DNA from: Physcousia sp015060555
Lineage (GTDB): Bacteria > Bacteroidota > Bacteroidia > Bacteroidales > Bacteroidaceae
DNA: 64,000 nucleotides
Assembly: GCA_015060555.1 (NCBI GenBank)
Contig: SUYG01000025.1
Location: 55,388 to 119,387 of the forward strand
Reading direction: 5' to 3'
The notes below the pieces were generated by a model. That model searched no databases, was not told the origin of the DNA, and was given only the letters and a program-made list of their open reading frames with translations. The position numbers were made by a program, and so were the translations under genes. The stretch's first letter is position 1; every line of letters begins with the position of its first letter. Of this stretch, positions 26,483 through 34,623 are shown piece by piece.

Positions 26483-29400
26483 ATGAAAAAAAGGTTAACA
26501 GCGATTCTGGCATGCCTCTTCTTCGTAATGGGAGGAGCCTTTGCCCAGATTCAAGTGAAGGGAACCATCATCAGCTCTGATGACGGCGAGCCCCTGCCTG
26601 GCGCTTCAGTGAAAGTGGTAGGTGAGAAGACCGGAACGGTGACGGACCTCAATGGTCAGTTCACCATTACTGTTCCCAATGCAGACAGTCGTCTGGAGTT
26701 GACACACATCGGCATGCTTCGTCGTGTTGTCAAGGCCCGCAACGGTATGCAGATTGCCCTCGACACAGACAACACGATGCTGGACGAGGTGATGGTTGTG
26801 GCATTCGGTCAGCAGACGAAGTCCTCATTCACCGGTTCTGCCGTTGTTCTTAACGCAGATGATCTGAACAAGAAGATCACGACAAACATTGCAGACGCTC
26901 TTACGGGTAGCGTTGCCGGTTTGCAGATTCGTGGCGGTAGCGGTGCCCCCGGTGCCGGTCAAGGTGCCATCAACATCCGTGGTATTGCTTCAATGTTTGC
27001 AGACACCGACCCTCTGATTGTTGTCGACGGTGCTCCTTATAGCGCAAGTCTTTCCAACATTCCTCAGGAGGATATTGAAAGCGTAACCGTTCTGAAGGAT
27101 GCTGCTTCTGCAGCTCTGTATGGTGCTCGTGGTGCTGCTGGTGTTATCCTCATCACCACCAAGCAGGGCAAGAGCGAAAAGGCTCAGATCAACGTAGATA
27201 TGAAGTGGGGTGCCAACTCACGCGCCATTCAGGACTATGAAACCTTCTCTAATGCTGGTGAGTTCTACGAAACCTACTACAAGCAGTTCTACAACTATGC
27301 TTTCTACAAGAACGGTTTGACTCCTCAGGCTGCCAATGTTTGGGCTAACAACGCCATCATTAATGGTACTACCGGTTTGGGCTACAATGTTTATACTGTA
27401 CCCGATGGCGAGCAGCTGATTGGTGTCAACGGCAAGCTGAATCCCAATGCAACCTTAGGCCGCACCTACACCGCTAACGGTGAGGATTATTATCTGATTC
27501 CCGATAACTGGACTGATGCCGCCTATCACAATGGTTTCCGTCAGGAGTACAATGTGAACATCAATGGTGGTGGCACACGCGGTGGTTACTATGCCAGCGT
27601 AGGTTACTTGAACGAGGATGGTATCATCGATCATTCCGGCTTCGAGCGTTTCACCGCTCGCGTGAAGGCTGACTTCCAAGCTCGTAAATGGTTGAAGCTG
27701 GGCACCAACATCGGTTATGTTCACAGCAACACGAAGAGCAACCCCAACCTTGACACTAGTCTGGGCAGCACCAACATGATGTACTACACATCAAGGATTG
27801 CTCCTGTTTATCCTCTGTTTGTACGCGTGAAAGATGCCAATGGCAATCCCATTATCAGGACTGACGAATACGGCAACCAGCAGTATGACTATGGTGTGGG
27901 TTCCTACAACTATCCCGGTCTGAGCCGCCGTTTCAGTGCCCCTGGTAACCCCATCGGTGCCAACATGTACAACAAGGCTGAGTCCGAGGGTCATCAGTTG
28001 AACGGTACTTTCACCTTGGATATCGACTTCACAGATTGGTTGCGTTTCAACTCCACCAACAATCTCAACCTTGGCATAAGCAACGTCAGCAGCTATGGCA
28101 ACCCATTCTATGGTCCTTCTGCAGGTGAAGACGGCACGATTGCCAAGTCACAGAGCAACACTCTCCGTCAGAACTACATCCAGACACTTACCTTCCACAA
28201 GCTTTTTGGCCAGCATGACGTTCAGGTTCTGGCCGGTCATGAGTGGTACAAGACCCGCACCAAGTATTTGGATGCTTCCGCGAAAGGTGGTTTCTCACCC
28301 GATATTCCTGAGATTAACGCATTTGCCATCCGCGATGACTCCCACTCCTATACTTCTACCTATAATGTTGAAGGTTGGTTCGCCAATGCACTTTACAACT
28401 TCGATGAGAGATACTTCGTCAGCGCATCCTATCGTCGTGATGCTTCCAGCAACTTCCATCCTGACAATCGTTGGGGTAACTTCTGGAGCGGTGGTGTTGC
28501 ATGGCTTCTCAACAAAGAGAACTTCTTCAAGAAGCTGAATGCGAACTGGGTTGACCAGATCAAGCTGAAGTTCTCCGTAGGTCAGCAGGGTAATGATGGT
28601 ATTGGTGCTTGGAACTACACCGACCTCTACGCTCTCCAGAAGAGCGGAACCACAATGGCTCCCACCTTTGCCCAAATCGGTAACCGCGACATCAGCTGGG
28701 AAACCACGACCAACATCAACTTAGGTCTGGAATGGAGCCTCTGGAATGGTCGCTTCACCGGTAGCTTTGACTTCTACAACAAGCGCATCAGCGGCCTGCT
28801 CTTCTGGCTGAACATTCCTGAGAGCATGGGTTCTCGCGGCTACTACACGAACCTTGGCGATATGCGCAACCGCGGTGTTGAACTCACCTTGAGCGGCGAC
28901 ATTATCCGCATGAAGAACGTGAGGTGGAACGTATCTCTGAACCTGGCTCACAACGTTACGAACATCATCACATTGCCCGAAAGCAAGAAGGAAGTCAATG
29001 GCGGTTTCAGCCAGAGCACCAGTGCCCGCGTCTTCCAGATGTGGTATGAAGAAGGTAAGTCCCTCTACAATGCATTCCTGCCCGAGTACGCAGGTGTGAA
29101 CGAACAGGGTCAGGCTCTCTACTGGGTAGGCGATGAGAATGACATGAAGGTAAGTGCCGACGGCTCTTTGGTTCCCGATCAGGACAAGCCCGCCAAGGCT
29201 CATGCCACCACGACCACCGACTACAACAACGCCAGCTACTACGAGCAGGGCTCCATCCTTCCAAAGGTTATCGGTGGTTTCAACACCTCTCTTGAGGTCT
29301 ATGGTGTTGACCTCAGCCTCAGCTTTGACTACCAGCTCGGCGGTAAGGTCTATGACTCCCAGTATGCAGCACTCATGTCCCCGGTTTCCAGCCAGGCAAA

Positions 29401-29752
29401 TGGTGCAAACCTGCACAAGGACATCCTGAATTCCTGGACACCCAACAATGTCACTTCCGACATTCCTCGCTTCCAGTATCAGGATCAATACACCACCAGC
29501 ACCAGCACCCGATTCCTCACCAATGCCAGCTATCTGAACTTCCAGAGCTTCACCGTTGGTTACACCCTCCCCAAGCGTTGGGTTGAGAAGATCAAGCTGA
29601 GCAAGATTCGCGTTTACGCCCAGGGTCAGAACCTCTGCTTCTGGAGTGCTCGCAAGGGCCTGGATCCCCGCTACAGCTTCGACACAATGGCTAGCGTGAA
29701 TGTCTATTCTCCCGTCCGCACAATCATGGGTGGCGTTCAGGTTTCATTCTAA
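26483..29752 (+). CDS. SusC/RagA-family TonB-dependent outer-membrane transporter
   Basis: This 1089-residue protein has a signal peptide (1-21), a carboxypeptidase-regulatory-like domain (about 23-95, VKGTIISSDDGEPLPGASVKVVGEKTGTVTDLNGQF), a plug (ALTGSVAGLQIRGGSGAPGAGQGAINIRG, then VLKDAASAALYGARGAAGVILITTKQG) and a long barrel ending in VQVSF. It imports a ligand bound by the SusD partner encoded 22 bp downstream. Because the locus carries two secreted cysteine peptidases and no glycosidase, an oligopeptide substrate like that of RagAB is plausible (inference). Confidence 0.95.
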   Translation: MKKRLTAILACLFFVMGGAFAQIQVKGTIISSDDGEPLPGASVKVVGEKTGTVTDLNGQFTITVPNADSRLELTHIGMLRRVVKARNGMQIALDTDNTMLDEVMVVAFGQQTKSSFTGSAVVLNADDLNKKITTNIADALTGSVAGLQIRGGSGAPGAGQGAINIRGIASMFADTDPLIVVDGAPYSASLSNIPQEDIESVTVLKDAASAALYGARGAAGVILITTKQGKSEKAQINVDMKWGANSRAIQDYETFSNAGEFYETYYKQFYNYAFYKNGLTPQAANVWANNAIINGTTGLGYNVYTVPDGEQLIGVNGKLNPNATLGRTYTANGEDYYLIPDNWTDAAYHNGFRQEYNVNINGGGTRGGYYASVGYLNEDGIIDHSGFERFTARVKADFQARKWLKLGTNIGYVHSNTKSNPNLDTSLGSTNMMYYTSRIAPVYPLFVRVKDANGNPIIRTDEYGNQQYDYGVGSYNYPGLSRRFSAPGNPIGANMYNKAESEGHQLNGTFTLDIDFTDWLRFNSTNNLNLGISNVSSYGNPFYGPSAGEDGTIAKSQSNTLRQNYIQTLTFHKLFGQHDVQVLAGHEWYKTRTKYLDASAKGGFSPDIPEINAFAIRDDSHSYTSTYNVEGWFANALYNFDERYFVSASYRRDASSNFHPDNRWGNFWSGGVAWLLNKENFFKKLNANWVDQIKLKFSVGQQGNDGIGAWNYTDLYALQKSGTTMAPTFAQIGNRDISWETTTNINLGLEWSLWNGRFTGSFDFYNKRISGLLFWLNIPESMGSRGYYTNLGDMRNRGVELTLSGDIIRMKNVRWNVSLNLAHNVTNIITLPESKKEVNGGFSQSTSARVFQMWYEEGKSLYNAFLPEYAGVNEQGQALYWVGDENDMKVSADGSLVPDQDKPAKAHATTTTDYNNASYYEQGSILPKVIGGFNTSLEVYGVDLSLSFDYQLGGKVYDSQYAALMSPVSSQANGANLHKDILNSWTPNNVTSDIPRFQYQDQYTTSTSTRFLTNASYLNFQSFTVGYTLPKRWVEKIKLSKIRVYAQGQNLCFWSARKGLDPRYSFDTMASVNVYSPVRTIMGGVQVSF

Positions 29753-29774
29753 ACAATATTCAACAGATTACACT

Positions 29775-31439
29775 ATGAAAAAGATATATTCAACACTGCT
29801 CTTTGCCTTGCTCGGTGCTCCCATGCTCACGAGCTGCGTAGAGGAGGTCAACCCTCAGACCAGCTATATTACAGCTGAACAGGGTACGAGTGCACCTGGC
29901 GCTTTTGACAAATTTGTCACATCGCTCACCAGTACACTCAATGGTCAGTTCACCTACAACGGAAGTAGTCATAGCGTATGGGATTATGGCTATCCCTCGT
30001 TCTTCCTAACGCGCGACGTGGAAGGTCAGGACGTGATTCCTGTCGGCACGAACAACTGGTATCAGACTTGGTACAACGATGTTTCCTATCTGGCTCCCGG
30101 ATGGGCAGTAACTCAGCTCCCCTGGACTTACTACTTCACATGGATCAAGAACTGTAATTCCGTGATTGCAATGGTCAACGGCAATCCTAAGGATACCGAG
30201 AAGCCCGGTTTGGGTATTGCATACGCTATCCGTGCAATGATGTACTTGGATATTGCCCGAATGTATGCCGCAGAATCATATAACTCGAACCCCCAGGCTC
30301 TGACTGTTCCTAAAATAACTGAAGCCACATCATTTGAGCAGGCTGCCAACAACCCCCGCGTTCCTTTCGACGAGATGCTTGACTTCATCATCTCCGACTT
30401 GGATGAGGCCGAGAAGTATCTGGATGGCTATGTTCGTGCTGATGTCTATACGCCCGACGTGTCCGTCGTATATGGTCTGAAGGCCCGTGCCTATCTGGAG
30501 AAGCAGGACTACCCCAAAGCCGCAGAATATGCAAAGAAGGCTCAGGCGGGTTATACAATCATGGACGAGGCTGCCTACACCAGCCGCGACACAGGCTTCA
30601 ACAGCCCCAACAAATCTTGGATGTTCGGTCTCACCTTCCGTCCCACCGACCCCAACATTCTTGAGAATGACGGTGACTCCAGCTGGGGTTCTGTGATGAT
30701 TCTTGAGAATGGCTTTGACTGCGGTTATGCTGCCAACTATGGTGGTCCCAATGTCATTGACCGTCACCTGTATGAGACCATCCCCGCTACAGACTTCCGT
30801 AAGAAGTGCTTTGTTGACTTCGCCATTGATGATATGGAGGAAGAAGACATGATCACCGCCCTGGAAGCTTACTCCTACTATCCTGAGAGACTGCTCGCCA
30901 CTGCAGATGCTGCACAATACGGCCCTGGCGGCTTATCCCTGAAGTTCCGCAATGCCTCTGGTAAGGCTGATGTGAAGTATGATGCTTGGGTTGTCGCAGT
31001 TCCCTTGATGCGCGTGGAAGAGATGTATCTGATCGAAGCCGAAGCTGTCGGCATGCAACCCGGTAAGGAGAATGAGGGCATCCAGCTGTTGACCCAGTTC
31101 GCCCTGACACGTGACCCCGCCTACGTCTATGGCACACACAACGAGGCCTACTACAACATGAGCACCCCCAAGTTCCAGAACGAGGTATGGTGGCAGCGTC
31201 GCGTAGAGCTTTGGGGTGAAGGTTTCGCCACTTTCGACATCCGTCGTCTGGACAAGGGCATCATCCGCAGCTATGCCAACTCTAACCATATCGAGGGCTT
31301 CCGCTGGAACACCCCCGACGGCGTGCCCAACTGGATGATCTGGTGCTTCGGTGGAACAGAGCCCGACTACAACAAGGGTCTTGTCCAGAATCCGAATCCC
31401 GTTCAGCCCGATGGCGACTCACCCGAGTTCACTTGGTAA
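29775..31439 (+). CDS. SusD/RagB-family surface lipoprotein
   Basis: From the ATG at 29775 the protein has 554 residues; the longer frame from 29700 overlaps the SusC end and lacks a signal. The lipoprotein signal ends LTSC with Cys21. TPR-like helices (AIRAMMYLDIARMYAAE, VYGLKARAYLEKQDYPKAAEYAKKA) and the C-terminal RRVELWGEGFATFDIRRLDKG are typical of SusD. It lids the SusC barrel and binds the ligand. Confidence 0.94.
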   Translation: MKKIYSTLLFALLGAPMLTSCVEEVNPQTSYITAEQGTSAPGAFDKFVTSLTSTLNGQFTYNGSSHSVWDYGYPSFFLTRDVEGQDVIPVGTNNWYQTWYNDVSYLAPGWAVTQLPWTYYFTWIKNCNSVIAMVNGNPKDTEKPGLGIAYAIRAMMYLDIARMYAAESYNSNPQALTVPKITEATSFEQAANNPRVPFDEMLDFIISDLDEAEKYLDGYVRADVYTPDVSVVYGLKARAYLEKQDYPKAAEYAKKAQAGYTIMDEAAYTSRDTGFNSPNKSWMFGLTFRPTDPNILENDGDSSWGSVMILENGFDCGYAANYGGPNVIDRHLYETIPATDFRKKCFVDFAIDDMEEEDMITALEAYSYYPERLLATADAAQYGPGGLSLKFRNASGKADVKYDAWVVAVPLMRVEEMYLIEAEAVGMQPGKENEGIQLLTQFALTRDPAYVYGTHNEAYYNMSTPKFQNEVWWQRRVELWGEGFATFDIRRLDKGIIRSYANSNHIEGFRWNTPDGVPNWMIWCFGGTEPDYNKGLVQNPNPVQPDGDSPEFTW

Positions 31440-31483
31440 GAGATTGGAGCTTCCAATAAAAAACAAACTAAAAAGATTACACA

Positions 31484-32335
31484 ATGAAAACATATTTTAA
31501 AAGTTTCTTATTGTTGGCTGCCGGCATCATGGCATTTGCCGCCTGCACGGAAGAAAAAGGTAACGAGCCCGGTAACGATGGGAAGCCCTTCTCCACCGTT
31601 TACACCTACGAAGCTCCCCTCCCAAACAATCCTGACAATGACTTTAAAGTACGTGTCACAGCCAACAACAAAGTTGAGCAGATTTTCTACTCTGTAGATC
31701 CCTCTTCGGACGTAGCCGATATTTCTGAAGCTGAATTGATTCAGCGCGTACAGGATAAGGGAAAGCAGCTGGAGCTGGATGTCGATTCCTTCAGCGGAGG
31801 CAAGTATAAAGACTTCGTTGTCACAGATCTCTTTGGTGCTTACACCATTTCCGTTGTTTCTGTCGGTGGCGGCGAGAAGACTTTGGCTCAGGCTAAAGTG
31901 TTCGGCCTTGACTGGGAAGATATCTGCACAGGTACATACTACTTGGCTAGCATGTTTCAGCCCTTATTTGGAACCGGCTCATTTCCCACCACGCTGCAAA
32001 TCTGCACAACCAATGATCACTTGTATCGCTTGAAAGATGTCTATGGAGAAGGCTATAGCATGAAGTTGGAGATGTTGGACATCTCTGGTGCTGACGATGA
32101 CGGCGACTACCAGTTCTTCCGTGTTCCTCCGACAGCTACGCCCTATGAATATGGAGAATATGGCCCCATTAGCTGTCGCGATATTGGTTACTGGCAAGGT
32201 GATGCTGCTTTTGTAACTGAAGCTGGTTACGAGAATGGTATGTATGAAGACTACAGCTGCTTCTTCATATTGCAGTATTATGTCAGTGCCGGTAATTTAG
32301 GCTACAATGCTTACAACTTCTTCATTCCAGATTGA
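31484..32335 (+). CDS. SusE/F-position lipoprotein of unknown fold
   Basis: The 283-residue protein has a lipoprotein signal ending FAAC (Cys21), a Gly/Asn-rich linker, then beta-rich sequence (VYTYEAPLPNNPDNDFKVRVTANNKVEQIFYSVDPSSD). I do not recognise a named family. By position, 44 bp after the SusD gene and before a strong terminator, it probably is a surface ligand-binding lipoprotein working with the SusCD pair (inference). Confidence 0.75.
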   Translation: MKTYFKSFLLLAAGIMAFAACTEEKGNEPGNDGKPFSTVYTYEAPLPNNPDNDFKVRVTANNKVEQIFYSVDPSSDVADISEAELIQRVQDKGKQLELDVDSFSGGKYKDFVVTDLFGAYTISVVSVGGGEKTLAQAKVFGLDWEDICTGTYYLASMFQPLFGTGSFPTTLQICTTNDHLYRLKDVYGEGYSMKLEMLDISGADDDGDYQFFRVPPTATPYEYGEYGPISCRDIGYWQGDAAFVTEAGYENGMYEDYSCFFILQYYVSAGNLGYNAYNFFIPD

Positions 32336-32361
32336 TGTTGTTCACACAAATCATGATAAAG

Positions 32362-32392
32362 GTTGCGCCGGTCTCCGGCGCAACTTTTTTTC
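32362..32392 (+). terminator. Terminator of the SusC-SusD-lipoprotein operon
   Basis: Perfect 10-bp stem GTTGCGCCGG/CCGGCGCAAC with loop TCT and eight T. Confidence 0.93.
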
Positions 32393-32464
32393 GTCTTACA
32401 TCAAGCGAGTGACTGAATGGGGAATAAAAACATACAAATATTTTGCCATTCTAACTATTTAGCG

Positions 32465-32472
32465 TACTTTTG
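32465..32472 (+). promoter_or_regulatory. -7 box of first C10 peptidase gene
   Basis: TACTTTTG, with TTTTG near 32440-32444 as a -33 candidate; the ATG at 32501 follows 28 bp later and this box excludes the longer open frame. Confidence 0.75.
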
Positions 32473-32500
32473 CAGCGAATTTATCAGAACCTATCCTCAA

Positions 32501-34279
32501 ATGGAAAATACGTCTATTAAAAGATCCTTCATTGCGCTGCTCATCATGACGGCAGTGCTGCCTGCCGTCGCAGAAGACCGTTCCCTGCAGGAAATGCAGG
32601 CAATTGCCACAGAAAAGCTTTACACACAAATGAATGTGAAGGGACGGCGCGCCCCCGCCTCCCAAACGAACGCCGTACTGTGTGTCTCAGAAGAGCGCGC
32701 CTACAGCGTCTTCGCCCCCACTGACGGAGATGGCTTTGTGATTGTTGCCAAGAGCGACAAGGTAGAACCTATATGGGGCTATTCCACGGAACCTTTCCCT
32801 GCCACCGATATGCCCGATGGTCTGCGCTGGTTCCTCAAAGAAATGAGCACAGAGATTGCTGATGCCGAAAAAGCGGAGGCACCACGTGGGCAGTTCCTGA
32901 CGACAGCTACCTACACGCCCGTGAGCAACTTCGTGAAGACAAAATGGGACCAAGGCTATCCGTATAGCAAATCCACACCTAACTCTTACGCCTCTGGCTG
33001 TGTCGCCACTGCAATGGCTCAATGCATGAACTATTGTCAATGGCCTAACTCCGCATCCTTCGAAGCCACCTATTATGTTACAAAAACATCCGGAGAAGAA
33101 GAGACGACGGAGGAGTTAACGGCAACAGTTAATTCCACATACACATGGCCTTATGCTGACACTTACAAAAGCTCTGGAAAGGTTAGTGACAATATAGACA
33201 TTCTGTTGCGGGACTGTGGTTATGCCAGCCACATGGATTACAGTGTCTATGGAAGCGGCACCATGAACGTAGATGCAGGCATCGCCCTCATACAAGCATT
33301 TCAATATCCCGAAGAATGTATAAAATACATGGACTATAGCTACTGCGAAAGCCATGATGCTTGGGCGCAAATCATATACGATGAGTTAGCTGCTAAAAGC
33401 CCCATTATCTATGGAGCCTCAGATGATGAACAGGGCGGACACGCGTTCGTTTTCAGCGGCGTAGATAAGGACGGGCTGGTATATGTCAACTGGGGCTGGA
33501 GCGGCTCGGGAAATGGATACTATGCAATCACCAGCCTCAAGCCGAGAAGTACGAGCTACGACTTCAAAAATTATCATTCAATGACCTATGGCATTCGCAC
33601 AACGCCTCTGCCTACAGACCACATTGAGACACGTATTCAAGGCTACTCCGGTGCACCTTACACCTTCAGGTGGGGTACAGAGAAAGATTCTACAGACGTT
33701 GAGCATCCGACGTTGTATGTTGACATTCCCTACGGTTTCATCAATTACAACGCAACGGACTTCAAAGGCGTGTTAGGATTATTTGCACTGGATATGACAG
33801 ACGGCAGTACATGGGTCATCGCACCTGAGTTGCAAGACAAGACAGAGTTGCCTCCATGCGCTGGCTACTTCGGCGAGACTAAAGAATGGAAAACTTACTA
33901 CTACTATTACTTTATCGATGGTGAGCAGGGCCTGAAACCCGGGCACACCTATCGCATGAGCTTCGGCGGCTACGATCCGCGCGATGGCGTCTGGCGCTCA
34001 ATTCTATGCCAGGATGGCGGCGTGGCCTATGATGTCACTTACACAGGGGACATCGCCACCAGCACCGTCAACCCGACACGCCAACCCGTGCCCGTAGCTG
34101 ATGCTATCGCAGCTCCCACAGCCAACACGCTGGCCAGCGACGGCCTCACACGCGTCTATGACCTGCAAGGTCGCCTGCTCTACACCGCTCCCACGGCATC
34201 CTTCAACCTCTGGGAAGTGCCCGCCCGCGGCATCCTCGTCATCAAAGAGGGTGACAAGGCACGCAAAGTGGCGAGATAA
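32501..34279 (+). CDS. Secreted C10 (streptopain-like) cysteine peptidase, copy 1
   Basis: The 592-residue protein has a signal peptide (about 1-24), a pro-region (about 25-130, SVFAPTDGDGFVIVAKSDKVEPIWGYS) and a C10 catalytic domain with Cys167 in YASGCVATAMAQ and His314 in GGHAFVFSGVDKDG, followed by NWGWSG. The last 45 residues, VYDLQGRLLYTAP to RKVAR, resemble type IX secretion C-terminal signals. Related enzymes are interpain of Prevotella intermedia and streptopain. It should degrade host or dietary protein outside the cell. It sits behind the SusCD operon's terminator with its own promoter. Confidence 0.9.
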   Translation: MENTSIKRSFIALLIMTAVLPAVAEDRSLQEMQAIATEKLYTQMNVKGRRAPASQTNAVLCVSEERAYSVFAPTDGDGFVIVAKSDKVEPIWGYSTEPFPATDMPDGLRWFLKEMSTEIADAEKAEAPRGQFLTTATYTPVSNFVKTKWDQGYPYSKSTPNSYASGCVATAMAQCMNYCQWPNSASFEATYYVTKTSGEEETTEELTATVNSTYTWPYADTYKSSGKVSDNIDILLRDCGYASHMDYSVYGSGTMNVDAGIALIQAFQYPEECIKYMDYSYCESHDAWAQIIYDELAAKSPIIYGASDDEQGGHAFVFSGVDKDGLVYVNWGWSGSGNGYYAITSLKPRSTSYDFKNYHSMTYGIRTTPLPTDHIETRIQGYSGAPYTFRWGTEKDSTDVEHPTLYVDIPYGFINYNATDFKGVLGLFALDMTDGSTWVIAPELQDKTELPPCAGYFGETKEWKTYYYYYFIDGEQGLKPGHTYRMSFGGYDPRDGVWRSILCQDGGVAYDVTYTGDIATSTVNPTRQPVPVADAIAAPTANTLASDGLTRVYDLQGRLLYTAPTASFNLWEVPARGILVIKEGDKARKVAR

Positions 34280-34287
34280 CATATTTC

Positions 34288-34535
34288 ATGGTGTGATGTC
34301 GAGTTCCACCGGTAGAACTCGACAGAGGACCATGGTGTGTTCGGTTTTGCCACTAGTGGCAAAAGCTTAGGGACTATAGTGTGTTCGCTTTTGCCACTAG
34401 TGGCAAAAGCCAAAAGACCTTGCTCTTCCGTCCTGAGGAGCAAGGTCTTCTGGTTGGAGGAGCAAAGTCTTCAAATTAGAAGAGCAAGGTCTTCAGCGCG
34501 TAAGACCAAGGTCTTACGACGAAAAGAGCATGGTG
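34288..34535. repeat. Array of perfect palindromes and 22-bp repeats between peptidase genes
   Basis: The 344-bp gap between the two C10 genes contains: a 9-bp stem GTCGAGTTC/GAACTCGAC (34298-34323); TTTTGCCACTAGTGGCAAAA twice (34345-34364 and, extended to 24 bp, 34387-34410); and ATGGTGTG or ATAGTGTG before each unit and again at 34530-34537. Then come four 22-23 bp units based on GAGCAAGGTCTTC (34436-34519), the first forming a hairpin with AAGACCTTGCTC at 34414-34425. No gene is visible. A GACCTTTG box at 34582-34589 serves the next gene. Confidence 0.85.
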
Positions 34536-34581
34536 TGAATGTTTTTTCTGTGATTTTCTTGGTTATATAAACGATTATTGC

Positions 34582-34589
34582 GACCTTTG
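34582..34589 (+). promoter_or_regulatory. Probable -7 box of second C10 peptidase gene
   Basis: GACCTTTG differs from TAnnTTTG at the first base; 35 bp before the ATG. Confidence 0.45.
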
Positions 34590-34623
34590 CGGCATCAATG
34601 TATAAAACTAACAAGAAGTGACT

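Noticed and set aside
34288..34535. Possible CRISPR array between the peptidase genes
   Set aside because: Repeats are palindromic or 22-23 bp tandem units without unique spacers of constant length, and no cas genes are present.
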